Source: JBBQLG01 sp964251665 (lineage in GTDB: Bacteria; Bacteroidota; Bacteroidia; Cytophagales; Spirosomataceae). From it: a stretch of DNA of 57,174 nt. The position numbers and the translations under genes are program-made. The DNA lies in contig CAXUKO010000028.1 in NCBI GenBank assembly GCA_964251665.1, positions 1-57,174 on the forward strand, given 5' to 3'. This document shows, piece after piece, positions 1-8,428 of this stretch. The notes beneath the pieces were generated by a model that saw nothing but the letters and a program-made list of their open reading frames with translations, did not search any database and was not told where the DNA came from. Position 1 is the stretch's first letter. Each line of letters opens with the position of its first letter.

Positions 1-195
1 ATGTTACAGCGAATACCGGCCTAATGCCGAATCTAATTCCCCAACACGCTCTTAGAGTGGGGTTAAAATGAGTAACTTATCAGCGATATGTGTACAAACG
101 CTGGATAAGCTTGTATCCGAAAGCAGGTGCCTATATATTATGACTTTCTATATAGGTAAGTATTCCTTTTACAAATCCTGATGGAATTCACAAAA

Positions 196-227
196 AAACG
201 AGCCGACTGCATGTAGTCGGCTCGTTT
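196..227 (-). terminator. Intrinsic terminator of the small secreted-protein gene
   Basis: A perfect 13-bp stem (196-208 with 215-227) closes a 6-nt loop. On the minus strand it is followed by a run of Ts (the As at 192-198). It lies 16 bp past the stop codon of the minus-strand gene at 243-677, so it most likely ends that transcript. Confidence 0.85.
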
Positions 228-242
228 CAATAGTATAGTCCG

Positions 243-677
243 TTACTTAACTGTAACAACGGCATCTTCCATCGGCTGCGCAGGCAAAACAATCCGGCGT
301 GTTATGTCGTCTTTTGGGGCGGGTGTTGCTAAAGTGAGTTGCTTAACCAATTGGCCCGTAGCGGATTTTATTTCCAGCTCATAAACGCCGTCAGCCAGTC
401 CGCTGACATCTAATTGAAGAGCCAGCTTGGTTTGTTTTTTGCTCATGGACTGCGTGAAAACACTAACCCCGCCATCGCCCAGTGACCGTAGTGTGATCAC
501 CACCGGATCGACCGTTAGTTTCTCGACCGCAACGCGGATCTTATTGGCTTTGGTGACGTACAGACTCGTGTTGAAGGAAGCGGGTTTAACCGGATTCGTA
601 GGGTTGGCAAACAGAGTGCCTGTCGTTAGTAAGTAAGCAACAAACAGGGTCTTGACGGACGTTGGGAGCGTAAACAT
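243..677 (-). CDS. Small secreted beta-sandwich protein, function unknown
   Basis: This encodes about 144 residues with a clear signal peptide (MFTLPTSVKTLFVAYLLTTG, probably cleaved after the LFA at about residue 23). The mature part is about 120 residues and rich in alternating hydrophobic and polar strands. The segment with GLADGVYELEIKSATGQ resembles the beta-sandwich found in short Bacteroidota exported proteins and in T9SS tail domains, but the protein continues past it and lacks a canonical sorting tail. The open frame extends upstream to 809. I chose the ATG at 677 because only that start puts the hydrophobic signal at the N-terminus. The gene stands alone and has its own terminator. 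The function is not recognisable; a cell-surface or periplasmic role is inferred only from the signal peptide. Confidence 0.7.
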   Translation of the reverse strand: MFTLPTSVKTLFVAYLLTTGTLFANPTNPVKPASFNTSLYVTKANKIRVAVEKLTVDPVVITLRSLGDGGVSVFTQSMSKKQTKLALQLDVSGLADGVYELEIKSATGQLVKQLTLATPAPKDDITRRIVLPAQPMEDAVVTVK

Positions 678-792
678 GGCTTGTCTGAATTTTAGCGTTA
701 GAAATGTGTTCTCTTCTCTAATGCCAACAAGCATGCCAGTAAGATTAATGCTTGATTTACAGACACTTATACTAATATAGAAACGTATAAAC

Positions 793-828
793 TGTTCGAT
801 AATGGACATCAGCGTTCATTATCGAACA
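793..828. repeat. 12-bp inverted repeat upstream of the small secreted-protein gene
   Basis: TGTTCGATAATG at 793-804 is mirrored perfectly by CATTATCGAACA at 817-828, with a 12-nt spacer. It lies about 115 bp upstream of the start at 677. It could be an operator, or simply residue of decayed coding sequence: the minus strand of 810-900 reads as a short coding-like stretch (...YEELLQPLTGREIDAM...) after an in-frame stop. No regulator can be named. Confidence 0.4.
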
Positions 829-937
829 CGTTCATAGCGTCGATTTCTCTACCAGTTAACGGCTGCAATAACTCTTCATAGACCCGAATGAAGAGGCTAC
901 TGACCAAAAGTGGCTACCCTTTGGGTGCGATTCAATG

Positions 938-1188
938 TCAGGCAGCAGTTTCCAGATCACTGTAGTGCAACATCACGCGACCTTCATCAACGCGCCGAAT
1001 CTCGTCAGCCGATAGCGTGTCAACGGCAACAGTGTCTCCTTTAGCATTGACAAACTCTACTTCGTACCGAGCACCACTTGCATAGATATGAACGATGGTA
1101 CCCACATCGCCCTGTGCAAACCAAGTGCAGGGCGGTCAATCAACAAAGCGACAAGCGGGTGGCCGGAGCCATCAAGTTCCTGAATCAT
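938..1188 (-). pseudogene. DUF4926-like gene broken by a frameshift
   Basis: On the minus strand, an ATG at 1188 opens a frame reading MIQELDGSGHPLVALLIDRP and then ALGL. Near 1110-1125 the family-like sequence switches to another frame: GDVGTIVHIY, then YEVEFVNAKGDTVAV and TLSADEIRRV, ending at the TGA at 938. GDVGTIV...YEVEF is the hallmark of the small DUF4926 proteins (about 60-80 aa), which sit in many toxin-immunity-like or solitary contexts. The original frame hits a stop after about 44 codons, and the downstream frame has a TGA just upstream of GDVG. The span of 251 nt is not a multiple of three, which fits a one-base loss or a two-base gain. A sequencing error cannot be excluded. Assignment to DUF4926 is from memory of the family pattern. 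Confidence 0.55.
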
Positions 1189-1266
1189 GGCAGTAACGTG
1201 TTGATGTACACAATCTACTTAAAATACTGAATCACCAGTGTACAGCTCAATTCGGTAAGCTAAACA

Positions 1267-1300
1267 AAAAGCCGCTCCTGAATCAACAGGGGCGGCTTTT
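1267..1300 (-). terminator. Intrinsic terminator of the efflux operon
   Basis: A 14-bp stem with one G-T wobble (1267-1280 with 1287-1300) and a 6-nt loop is followed on the minus strand by TTTTTG. It lies 30 bp downstream of the stop of the MFS transporter gene and marks the end of the four-gene efflux transcript. Confidence 0.85.
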
Positions 1301-1329
1301 CTATATAATCTCAACTACGACGGACTCCC

Positions 1330-2886
1330 CTACTCCATTACCATTTCGACATGGGCTGAGGCTTCGATTTTCTTACCGATAAACAGCAGCAACAACGGCA
1401 CGCAGACCAGGAAAAAGGTACCGATGACCAGAAACGCATCGGCATAGGTCATCACCAGCGCCTGCTTTATCACAGCGCCCTGCATCACCCCATACGCTTT
1501 ACCCGTTGCGGTGATCATCGCATCGCCTTTCGACAGAAATAGCCCCGTATATTGACGGATTCGGTCGGCCGACAGCGGGTTATAGATCGAGATGTTATCG
1601 CCCAGGCGCGACGAATGGAACGCCGTGCGGGTGGTGATGTAGGTCGTCATGATGGCCGTGCCGAACGTGCCGCCCAACTGCCGAATCATACCCGTCAGAG
1701 CCGATCCCTGCGGAATCTTGACGCTGGGCAGATCCGCAATGGTGATGGTCGTTAGCGGAATGAAAATCAGCCCCATCCCGATACCCCGCACAATCAGCGG
1801 CCAGAAAAAGTAGTCCGGTCCGGCATCAAGGCTGATGGCCGACAGGTTGAAACAGAAGCCGAAGAACAGCAGGAAGCCAATACCCGCGTACCAGACGGGC
1901 GAAATCTTGTTCTTGCTAAGCAATGCACCCACCACCGGCATCATGGCCCCCGTTGCCAGCGAACCCGGCATCAGGAGCAAACCCGTCTGACTGGCCGTGA
2001 ATCCAAGGATAGTCTGACAGAAAACGGGAATGATGAATACCGACGCGAACAGCCCGAAACCCAAGATGAAGTTAAACAGCGTGCCCACCGCAAACCGGCG
2101 CTGCTTTAACAGCCGCAGGTCCAGGATTGGAATTTTAACGGCCAGTTGCCGCCAGATAAACCCAATCAGACCAATAACGGCAGCAATGGTCATGCCCACG
2201 ATGAACTGAGAGTCGAACCAGTCTTTCTCTTCGCCTTTTTCCAGAATGATCTGCAAGCCACCAATACCCATAACGAGCAGCACGAGGGCCAGCCAGTCCA
2301 TATTACCGGCTTCCAGCTTCTCAGCCGGTTCTTTGATGTACGAGAACGTCAAAAAAGTGGCCAGAATACCGAAGGGAATGTTGATGTAAAATACCCAGTT
2401 CCACGACAGGTTATCGGTGATATACCCACCCAGCGTTGGCCCAATGGAGGGGCCGATGATAACGCCCATCCCGAAAATAGCGTTGGCAATACCAATGTCT
2501 TTCTTGGGGAAGGTCTGAATCAGGATGGACTGTGCCGTGGTCAGCAAACCTCCGCCACCAATGCCCTGCACCACCCGGAAAAATACCAGTTCCCATACGC
2601 TTGTCGACGTACCACAGAGTACGGACGCTACCGTAAACAGGATAATCGACGCGGCAAAGTAATTCCGGCGGCCCAGCTTGGCCGTCAGCCAGCCCGACAT
2701 CGTAATCATGACCGCACTGGCCGCTGCGTAGCCGGTAACGACCCAGCTGATATCTCCCAGCGATGCGCCGAGGTTGCCCATCATCTGGTTAAGCGTTACG
2801 TTCACAATCGAGGAGTCGATTGTTTGCAGCAGAGCCGCCACCGTCACGGTGATGACGACTACCCATTTATCAAATCCGATGTTCAT
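1330..2886 (-). CDS. DHA2-family MFS multidrug efflux transporter (EmrB type)
   Basis: This is a 518-residue inner-membrane drug:proton antiporter of the 14-helix DHA2 (EmrB/QacA) group. Visible signatures are the N-terminal helix-1 motif with LLQTIDSSIVNVTLNQM, the cytoplasmic loop motif A GWLTAKLGRRNYF (about residues 61-73), and the antiporter motif C in helix 5, GVIIGPSIGPTLGGYI. The protein is strongly hydrophobic throughout, and its length is normal for EmrB (about 510). It is the last gene of a marR-tolC-hlyD-MFS operon. With the HlyD-like adaptor and TolC-like channel it should form a tripartite pump carrying amphipathic toxic compounds across both membranes. The substrate is not deducible. 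A long hairpin lies between it and hlyD and may tune its expression. The annotation as an efflux transporter is secure. Confidence 0.93.
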   Translation of the reverse strand: MNIGFDKWVVVITVTVAALLQTIDSSIVNVTLNQMMGNLGASLGDISWVVTGYAAASAVMITMSGWLTAKLGRRNYFAASIILFTVASVLCGTSTSVWELVFFRVVQGIGGGGLLTTAQSILIQTFPKKDIGIANAIFGMGVIIGPSIGPTLGGYITDNLSWNWVFYINIPFGILATFLTFSYIKEPAEKLEAGNMDWLALVLLVMGIGGLQIILEKGEEKDWFDSQFIVGMTIAAVIGLIGFIWRQLAVKIPILDLRLLKQRRFAVGTLFNFILGFGLFASVFIIPVFCQTILGFTASQTGLLLMPGSLATGAMMPVVGALLSKNKISPVWYAGIGFLLFFGFCFNLSAISLDAGPDYFFWPLIVRGIGMGLIFIPLTTITIADLPSVKIPQGSALTGMIRQLGGTFGTAIMTTYITTRTAFHSSRLGDNISIYNPLSADRIRQYTGLFLSKGDAMITATGKAYGVMQGAVIKQALVMTYADAFLVIGTFFLVCVPLLLLFIGKKIEASAHVEMVME

Positions 2887-2903
2887 AACTGTTGAATGTT
2901 GAC

Positions 2904-2955
2904 GTTAATAGTTTGTGGTTGGTAGTTTGTCAACTACCAACCACAAACTATTAAC
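2904..2955 (-). repeat. 24-bp perfect hairpin between emrA-like and emrB-like genes
   Basis: The arms 2904-2927 and 2932-2955 are perfectly complementary around the loop TGTC. The distal base overlaps the stop codon of the upstream HlyD-like gene (minus strand). No T-run follows, so a simple intrinsic terminator is unlikely. It may act as an mRNA 3'-end stabiliser, a partial attenuator or a mobile palindromic repeat. Confidence 0.8.
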
Positions 2956-4067
2956 TATTTCGTCTGTAAGTCCACCGCTACCGTTGCGCTCATACCGGGT
3001 CGCAGCTTGGCGTAGAGGGGATTGTTCTTGTCCAGTTCGATGCGTACCGGCACCCGTTGCACTACTTTCACGTAGTTACCCGTGGCGTTGTCGGGAGGCA
3101 GCAGCGAGAATTTAGCACCCGTTGCGCCGGCAAATGAACCAACCTTACCCGTCAGTTTTGCGTCGCCAAAGGCGTCAACGTCAACTTCCACGTTCTGGCC
3201 GGGCTGCATCTCCTTCAACTGCGTTTCCTTGAAGTTGGCCGTCAGCCAGACCGAGTTGTTGCTCACCACCGAGCACAGGGCCTGACCCGGCTGCACCAGC
3301 TGACCGACCTGCGCACTCCGTTTCGAGATCACCCCCGTTGCCGGTGCCCTCACAATGGTGTACGACAGTTGCAGTTTCGCCATGTCGAGTTCGGCCTGAC
3401 GCTGCTTTACGGCGGCCTGCGCTACCGAAATCTGACCTTCGGTAGCCCGGCGCTGCGAACTGGTTACACCCGTTTGCGTACCGGCTGCGTTCACCTGCGA
3501 CTGCGCGGTACGTAGCTGCGCCTGAGCGGCCTGCAACTGCGCCCGGGCGGCATCCCGCTCGGCTTCGGCCGCATCGAACTGTTGTTGGGGCACGGTCTTT
3601 TCGGCCAGCAGGCGGCTGTAGCGTTCGTAGTCCTGATTGGCCCGTTTGGTACGCGCCTGAGCCGCCACCACGTTGGCCTGAGCCGTGGCTACCTGATCGC
3701 GGGCCGTTTCGACGCTGGCCTGCGAACTCTGGATGGTAGCCGCGGCCACGTTCACCTGCGACCGGCTCACACCCGCGCCCGCCAGGGCACTTTGCAACGC
3801 GGCTTCGGCCTGAGCCAAACGAATGCGGTAATCAGCATCGTCGAGCACAAACAGGGTGTCGCCCTCTTTAACGAACTGGTTGTCTCTGAATCGAATTGCT
3901 TTTACATACCCGCCTACTTTGGGCGATACCGGGTCAACGTCGCCGTCGATTTGGGCATCGTCGGTGGTTTCGTAGCGTTGGAGATAACGGAATTCGGTGT
4001 AGCCAAAAAAGATGGCTACTAACAGGACGATGACGCCCCCTATCCGGATTAATGTTTTGGTATTCAT
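2955..4067 (-). CDS. HlyD/EmrA-family membrane fusion (adaptor) protein
   Basis: This is a 370-residue periplasmic adaptor. A single N-terminal membrane anchor (about residues 7-24, IRIGGVIVLLVAIFFGYTEF) is followed by a lipoyl-like half with VSPKVGGYVKAIRFRDNQFVKEGDTLFVLDD. A long Ala/Gln-rich coiled-coil hairpin spans about residues 80-240 with many AAQAQ-type heptads. The second half of the lipoyl/barrel has RAPATGVISKRSAQVGQLVQPGQ, and the beta-barrel domain has VWLTANFKETQL. This layout matches EmrA/VceA adaptors that pair with DHA2 pumps. It lies 30 bp after the TolC-like gene and 68 bp before the MFS gene on the same strand, so the three subunits are co-transcribed. Its role is to bridge the MFS pump and the outer-membrane channel. 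Confidence 0.93.
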   Translation of the reverse strand: MNTKTLIRIGGVIVLLVAIFFGYTEFRYLQRYETTDDAQIDGDVDPVSPKVGGYVKAIRFRDNQFVKEGDTLFVLDDADYRIRLAQAEAALQSALAGAGVSRSQVNVAAATIQSSQASVETARDQVATAQANVVAAQARTKRANQDYERYSRLLAEKTVPQQQFDAAEAERDAARAQLQAAQAQLRTAQSQVNAAGTQTGVTSSQRRATEGQISVAQAAVKQRQAELDMAKLQLSYTIVRAPATGVISKRSAQVGQLVQPGQALCSVVSNNSVWLTANFKETQLKEMQPGQNVEVDVDAFGDAKLTGKVGSFAGATGAKFSLLPPDNATGNYVKVVQRVPVRIELDKNNPLYAKLRPGMSATVAVDLQTK

Positions 4068-4097
4068 GATTATTAGCTGTGTTCGGAATTCGATTGG

Positions 4098-5426
4098 TTA
4101 AAGATTGGTGCCGGTAGCTTTCAAGAGACGCTGATAGGCCAGTTGTGCGTCCACGGTAGCATTGATCACGTTGAGCTGGGCCTGAATCAGAAAGCTGTCC
4201 GCTTCCAGCAAATCGGTCGAGCCAACCAGCCCGTTGCGGAACCGCGATTCCGTCAGGCGGTAGTTTTCCTGCGCCTGCCCGACGGCGGTGCGAATTACAT
4301 TCTGCTGTTCCAGCGCCAGTTGGTAGTTATTGTAGGCCGTCACCACTTCGGACCGGATCTGGTCGGTCTGCTGCTGACCCTGAAGATTGGCTTCGTCTAC
4401 GACGGTTTTCGCGCTGTTCATCCGGCCTTTCAGGTTATAAAGCGAACCAATGTTGTAGGTAAGCCCCGCCCCAACGTTCCAGGCACTGATGTACGAATTG
4501 GCTTCGGGAATAAGCCGCGCCGAGGGGTTGATGTAGTTATAACCCGCCGTTACGCCCAGGTGCGGATACATGCTGCTTTTGGTGTTGCGTAACATGGCAT
4601 CAGCCGATTGCACCCGCAGGGCGTTGGCCTGCACTTCGGGACGGGTCTGCACCGCCCGCGCCACAAAGCTGTTCAGCGGCTCCAGCGTAGTGACCGGATT
4701 GGTCAGTGTAGTGTCGATGGCTACGGCCTGATCATCGGGCAGACCGACAAGCAGGTTGAAGTTGTAGAGTGCCGTTTGCCGGGCCTTGTCTACCTGTAGC
4801 CGACTGAGTTGCAGGTTATTTCGCTGTAACTGAATCTTCAGCACTTCGTTGGCCGTTACGATACCTTCCTTCTGTAAGTTGGCGGCTTCGCGCGCCCGCT
4901 CATCGAACAATCGGATGTTCTGATCGATAACCGCCGTTGATTTAATCAGTTTAATGATGTTGTAGTAGGCATCCGTTACCGTATAAACCAGTTCCGAGCG
5001 GTTACGCTGCGCATCCAGGTGACTGGCGCGGGCCAGCAAATCGGCCGACAGACGGGCCGACTTCTCGGCAAAACCACCGAACACTTCTTTGGCCACCGTA
5101 ACGCCCCCGATGGTAGCATTAAATGCCCCGGCCGGAATACCAAACAAAGGTTTCCCATCTGTTCCCTGCCCAAACGCAAACGGCCCGGTCAGGCTATACC
5201 GCGAATAAGCCAGCGAGGCATTGGCCTGCGGCAGGCTGCGGTCTTTGGCTTCCTGCGCGCGGGCTTCGGCGGCCTGCGTGCGTGAATCGGCCAGTTTAAT
5301 GCTTTTGTTGTTTTGCAGGGCCAGCTGAATGGCCTTGTCCAGGGGGAGACCAGTCGGTGCGGGCTGGGCAACTAACCCGCCTACGCTTATGAGCCATAGG
5401 CCCACCCCAATCAGATACTGTTTCAT
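4098..5426 (-). CDS. TolC-family outer-membrane efflux protein
   Basis: This is a 442-residue outer-membrane channel subunit. A signal peptide (residues 1-20, ending VGGLVAQ) precedes two tandem OEP (TolC) repeats of long amphipathic helices. The first repeat begins with LPLDKAIQLALQNNKSIKLADSR, here described only by its start and the conserved Ala-Leu-x-x-Asn pattern. The second carries RPEVQANALRVQSADAMLR. Sequences such as VTDAYYNIIKL and LEADSFLIQAQL are typical of the helical barrel. The length is normal for the family. The gene starts one base after the marR stop codon, so the two are translationally close. It supplies the exit duct of the tripartite pump. It lacks the N-terminal lipobox Cys seen in OprM-type proteins, so it is probably TolC-like and not lipid-anchored. 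Confidence 0.92.
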   Translation of the reverse strand: MKQYLIGVGLWLISVGGLVAQPAPTGLPLDKAIQLALQNNKSIKLADSRTQAAEARAQEAKDRSLPQANASLAYSRYSLTGPFAFGQGTDGKPLFGIPAGAFNATIGGVTVAKEVFGGFAEKSARLSADLLARASHLDAQRNRSELVYTVTDAYYNIIKLIKSTAVIDQNIRLFDERAREAANLQKEGIVTANEVLKIQLQRNNLQLSRLQVDKARQTALYNFNLLVGLPDDQAVAIDTTLTNPVTTLEPLNSFVARAVQTRPEVQANALRVQSADAMLRNTKSSMYPHLGVTAGYNYINPSARLIPEANSYISAWNVGAGLTYNIGSLYNLKGRMNSAKTVVDEANLQGQQQTDQIRSEVVTAYNNYQLALEQQNVIRTAVGQAQENYRLTESRFRNGLVGSTDLLEADSFLIQAQLNVINATVDAQLAYQRLLKATGTNL

Positions 5427-5427
5427 T

Positions 5428-5853
5428 TTACTGTTTTCTAATTTTATCCAGGAGTGTGTTCATCGTTTTTACTTCCTCATCGGTCAAATGACTGATGATA
5501 GATTCAAAGTCTCTAAAGTCAGCCGCTACCGATTCCATCAGGCGGTGCGCTTCGTCCGTTAGCCGGACAATTACCCGCCGACGGTTGTTGGGATCTCCCT
5601 CCCGCACTAATAAATTTTTAGCGACCAGTCGGTCTGTCAGCCGGGTCATGTCCGAATTTTGCTCGGTCATTTTCGCTTTTAACTCCCCGACGGCCAGGCT
5701 GTTTGGATACACGTCGAAAAGTTGGCGTAGGACCGAATATTGCTGTACGGACAAATCGAACGGCGCCAGTTTCTGCTGGAAATGATTGACGATGTGGCCG
5801 TGTGTCCCGTGCAAATTGACGATCAACCGATGATGTTCATTCCGGTAATTCAT
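5428..5853 (-). CDS. MarR-family transcriptional regulator of the efflux operon
   Basis: This is a 141-residue winged-helix regulator. Helix 1 (about residues 5-25) is the dimerisation arm. The recognition region holds LAVGELKAKMTEQNSDMTRLTDRL (start and end motifs of the DNA-binding helices), and the wing carries the characteristic DPNNRRRVIVRLT. The C-terminal helices complete the dimer interface. It is the first gene of the efflux operon and is followed after one base by the TolC-like gene. A strong palindrome lies about 40-75 bp upstream of its start. The simplest model is autorepression of the whole operon, relieved by an effector drug or phenolic compound. The effector cannot be inferred. 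MarR proteins of this size usually repress neighbouring pumps. Confidence 0.92.
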   Translation of the reverse strand: MNYRNEHHRLIVNLHGTHGHIVNHFQQKLAPFDLSVQQYSVLRQLFDVYPNSLAVGELKAKMTEQNSDMTRLTDRLVAKNLLVREGDPNNRRRVIVRLTDEAHRLMESVAADFRDFESIISHLTDEEVKTMNTLLDKIRKQ

Positions 5854-5890
5854 ATCTATAGCCCAGTGTCAGCCAGGCAAAAGTAAAACT

Positions 5891-5927
5891 AATACTTGTT
5901 TAAACAAGTTTCGTCTAAACAAGTATT
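5891..5927. promoter_or_regulatory. Probable MarR operator (overlapping palindromes)
   Basis: A perfect 16-bp palindrome, ACTTGTTTAAACAAGT, lies at 5894-5909. A second copy of the half-site (TAAACAAGTATT, 5916-5927) forms a perfect 12-bp inverted repeat with 5891-5902. The three half-sites lie 38-74 bp upstream of the marR start, which is where a MarR dimer would block transcription. Binding is inferred from position and symmetry. Confidence 0.75.
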
Positions 5928-6144
5928 ATTCCACGTTTCTTATGTACTTGTACGGGAATTTGAGTAGCCGCGCCAGTTGCTAAACTGAGTGATGAGTCAG
6001 GCAACTCAGCCCTGTTACCGGCTTTCGCTGCCGACAGCAACAGAACCGTTATGCGTTAATCCGCACCCTGCCGCTTACACAAAACCGCTTGTAGAATTGG
6101 CCGCTTGTACTCATATTTGGTTCAGTAATTAACTTGTCTCAACT

Positions 6145-7371
6145 ATGATTCCACTGCAATACAGACTCGCCTTAGCTCTTGTACTTGCCCTGCAACTGCC
6201 CCTCAAAGCCCAACAGGTCGCTTTTGAAAAAGGCAGTTGGAAGGCCATGCTGGACCGGGCCAAAGCGGAAAACAAGTTGATTTTTGTTGACGTATACGCG
6301 ACCTGGTGCGGCCCCTGTAAAATGCTCGATCAGCAGGTGTTTACCGACAAACAGGTGGCGGCCACCTACAACGCGCTCTTTATCAACTACAAAGCGGATG
6401 CTGAACACGGCGAAGGCCTGATGCTGGCCCGAAAATACAATGTCAGGGCCTATCCTACCGCTTTATTTATCGACGGCGACGGACAGTTGATTGATGACCG
6501 GGTGGGTTATCTGCCAGCCCCTGTATTTAAGCAGGAGGGCGAACGCGTATTCCGGAAAACACCCCTCGGCCTGATGCTGTCGCTGCACGAAGCGGATTAC
6601 AAGGAAGGAGACCGCACGTCGGCCTTTATGAGAACCTATCTGCGGCTGCGTCAACAGGCGGGACTTAGCTCGGCGGAAATGCTGAATGATTATGTAAGCC
6701 ACCTGCCCGCCGACTCACTCAAAACGCCCATCAACACAGCTCTTCTCCTGGAAAACACAAAAACCTGTACCGGCGCTGCGTTTGAGACGCTTATGAGCCG
6801 GAAAGACGAGCGCCGGTTTCGGTCGGCCATTCAGATACTCGTTCAGGAGGAACTAAGCGCGGCCGGTAAACAACGGGACCTGTCCCGGTTTACCACACTT
6901 TGCAGCCTTGTCGAGCGACTGGAACCCGCCGATCAGGTTCCGGAAATCGTGGCACAATATCAGCTCGTTTACCATGCTGAAGCCGAAGACTGGGCATCGT
7001 ATGCCAGACAGGGCGATAGCTATGCGACTCAGTATCTGATGCCCAGACTGACCGCAGAAACGAAACAACGGCAACCTCAGGCGTTTCAGCAGCGCTATGA
7101 CCAGCTTTGCAACATCGGCTATTTTGTATCGCAGCACAGCAAGGACAACACCCGGCTGGCGTCCCTGCTGACCAACCTTGCGTTGATAGGTCAGCTCAGT
7201 CCAACACCCCTGAATACGAGTTTGCAGGCCTGCCTGCGGTATCGGCTGGGCGAACGGGAGGAGGCTGTAGCACTCCAGACGAAGGCCATTGACTTAGCCC
7301 GCACGAACGGCGACGATGTGGCAAGCTACGAGGACACGTTGCGCCGGATGCAGAAGCGTAAATCGTTGTAA
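6145..7371 (+). CDS. Exported thioredoxin-fold protein
   Basis: This is a 408-residue protein. An N-terminal signal peptide (residues 1-22, LALALVLALQLPLKAQ) precedes a thioredoxin-like domain at about residues 25-140. The redox motif is WCGPC with Cys55 and Cys58, followed by a cis-Pro region (VRAYPTALFID). This resembles the thioredoxin_7/DsbD-gamma class, which reduces or isomerises disulphides in the periplasm. The remaining 250 residues are helical (many Ala, Gln, Leu and Arg) and end in a TPR-like segment (LGEREEAVALQTKAIDLAR), perhaps a partner-binding domain. It stands alone between the divergent efflux operon and a convergent esterase gene. The redox fold is clear; the specific substrate is unknown. 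Confidence 0.88.
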   Translation: MIPLQYRLALALVLALQLPLKAQQVAFEKGSWKAMLDRAKAENKLIFVDVYATWCGPCKMLDQQVFTDKQVAATYNALFINYKADAEHGEGLMLARKYNVRAYPTALFIDGDGQLIDDRVGYLPAPVFKQEGERVFRKTPLGLMLSLHEADYKEGDRTSAFMRTYLRLRQQAGLSSAEMLNDYVSHLPADSLKTPINTALLLENTKTCTGAAFETLMSRKDERRFRSAIQILVQEELSAAGKQRDLSRFTTLCSLVERLEPADQVPEIVAQYQLVYHAEAEDWASYARQGDSYATQYLMPRLTAETKQRQPQAFQQRYDQLCNIGYFVSQHSKDNTRLASLLTNLALIGQLSPTPLNTSLQACLRYRLGEREEAVALQTKAIDLARTNGDDVASYEDTLRRMQKRKSL

Positions 7372-7380
7372 TGGAGGGCT

Positions 7381-8277
7381 TTACTGAATCTGGCGCATAA
7401 AGAACCGCAATGCCTCCACATGGACGTCAATATCGTTGGGGTAATCGTGTTTACCACCCGTGACCTTCAGCAGTACGATTTCCGGCTTTCCGGGCTGTTT
7501 GTAGGTGAACCGTTCGATGGTTTTGCCGTCGGTGGGGTCCGTATCGGGTAATGCCTCGCGGGTGGGTTGCCCCTCATACCGGGCCAGCTCAGCCCAGTAG
7601 GCCAGCGTACGGTCGGTGGAGCGCACGGCCCCCATATTCATATTTTTACCCAATATGACCACCCCGCCGTTGTAGGGATTGATCGGATCAAGGGTGCCAT
7701 TGACAATCATCATCGCCACCGCCTTGCCGGATGGTACACAGTCTAAGTTCGTGGTGTCGGGCAGATTAGCGATGATGGCCGTGATCGCCTTGAAAGCAGT
7801 GGGCATGGTCAGGGCGAGTTTATAGGCCATGTGCCCCCCACCCGATGTCCCAACGGTAAACACGTGGCCGGGGTCAATCTGATACCGTCGGCGGAAATAC
7901 TGAATCATACCCTCAAAAAAGGCCTGCTCATTGATGTTTTCCTGATTGGCCACGGCTGGCGACGCCTTCCGACACTCATTCCAGTACCGTTTGTACCCGT
8001 CGGGATAAACGACCAGTGTATTGGCGGCATTGGCCTGTTGCTCCATGTTGGCCGCAGTCGTCACCATTCCCGGCCCGGTGCCGCCCGAACCGTGCAGGAC
8101 AAAGATCAGACCCGGCCGCTGAAGGGTTTGGGACGGGGTTTTGTAATGAAAGGACCGGTAATGTCCCTCAATCAGCAGCGAATCGCTGATGAGTTGCGCT
8201 GACGCGGTAGAAAGGCTCAGGCCGGTGAGCAGGCAAAGCAGCGGCAGCCACTTATGGTTAGTTAAAACGCGCTTCAT
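7381..8277 (-). CDS. LpqC/PHB-depolymerase-like secreted esterase
   Basis: This is a 298-residue alpha/beta hydrolase. A signal peptide (about residues 1-28, ending STASAQ) precedes the oxyanion-hole motif FVLHGSGG (about 59-66). The nucleophile elbow is GTSGG with Ser145. The likely acid is Asp197 in NGTLDP, and the base is His277 in GGKHDYP. The order and spacing match the polyhydroxybutyrate-depolymerase/feruloyl-esterase-like COG3509 family. These proteins cleave ester bonds on polymers or acetylated glycans outside the cytoplasm. The gene is convergent with the thioredoxin-like gene, with only 9 bp between their stop codons. A true PHB substrate is not shown; carbohydrate esterase activity is equally plausible. 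Confidence 0.87.
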   Translation of the reverse strand: MKRVLTNHKWLPLLCLLTGLSLSTASAQLISDSLLIEGHYRSFHYKTPSQTLQRPGLIFVLHGSGGTGPGMVTTAANMEQQANAANTLVVYPDGYKRYWNECRKASPAVANQENINEQAFFEGMIQYFRRRYQIDPGHVFTVGTSGGGHMAYKLALTMPTAFKAITAIIANLPDTTNLDCVPSGKAVAMMIVNGTLDPINPYNGGVVILGKNMNMGAVRSTDRTLAYWAELARYEGQPTREALPDTDPTDGKTIERFTYKQPGKPEIVLLKVTGGKHDYPNDIDVHVEALRFFMRQIQ

Positions 8278-8404
8278 TGGTTGACTGGAAAGGGTAAGGT
8301 ATCAGAATACTCGGCCCAAGATACGGAAATGAGGGCGTACGCGTAATAACCTTGACCGGAGTTTAGATCTCCAGTACGATTGAGGCAAAGCACTTGGCTT
8401 TGAG

Positions 8405-8428
8405 CGAGCCTGCTTCTTAGCAGGCTCG
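8405..8428. repeat. Short perfect hairpin upstream of the esterase gene
   Basis: CGAGCCTGCT (8405-8414) pairs perfectly with AGCAGGCTCG (8419-8428) around a TCTT loop. It is not followed by Ts on either strand. It borders the transposase remnant and could be an old element end or a decayed terminator. Confidence 0.5.

Noticed and set aside
2146..2895. 249-codon plus-strand frame opposite the MFS gene
   Set aside because: It is the antisense shadow of a clear 14-helix transporter; its amino-acid make-up (many Asn, His, Gln and Arg) is typical of shadow frames.
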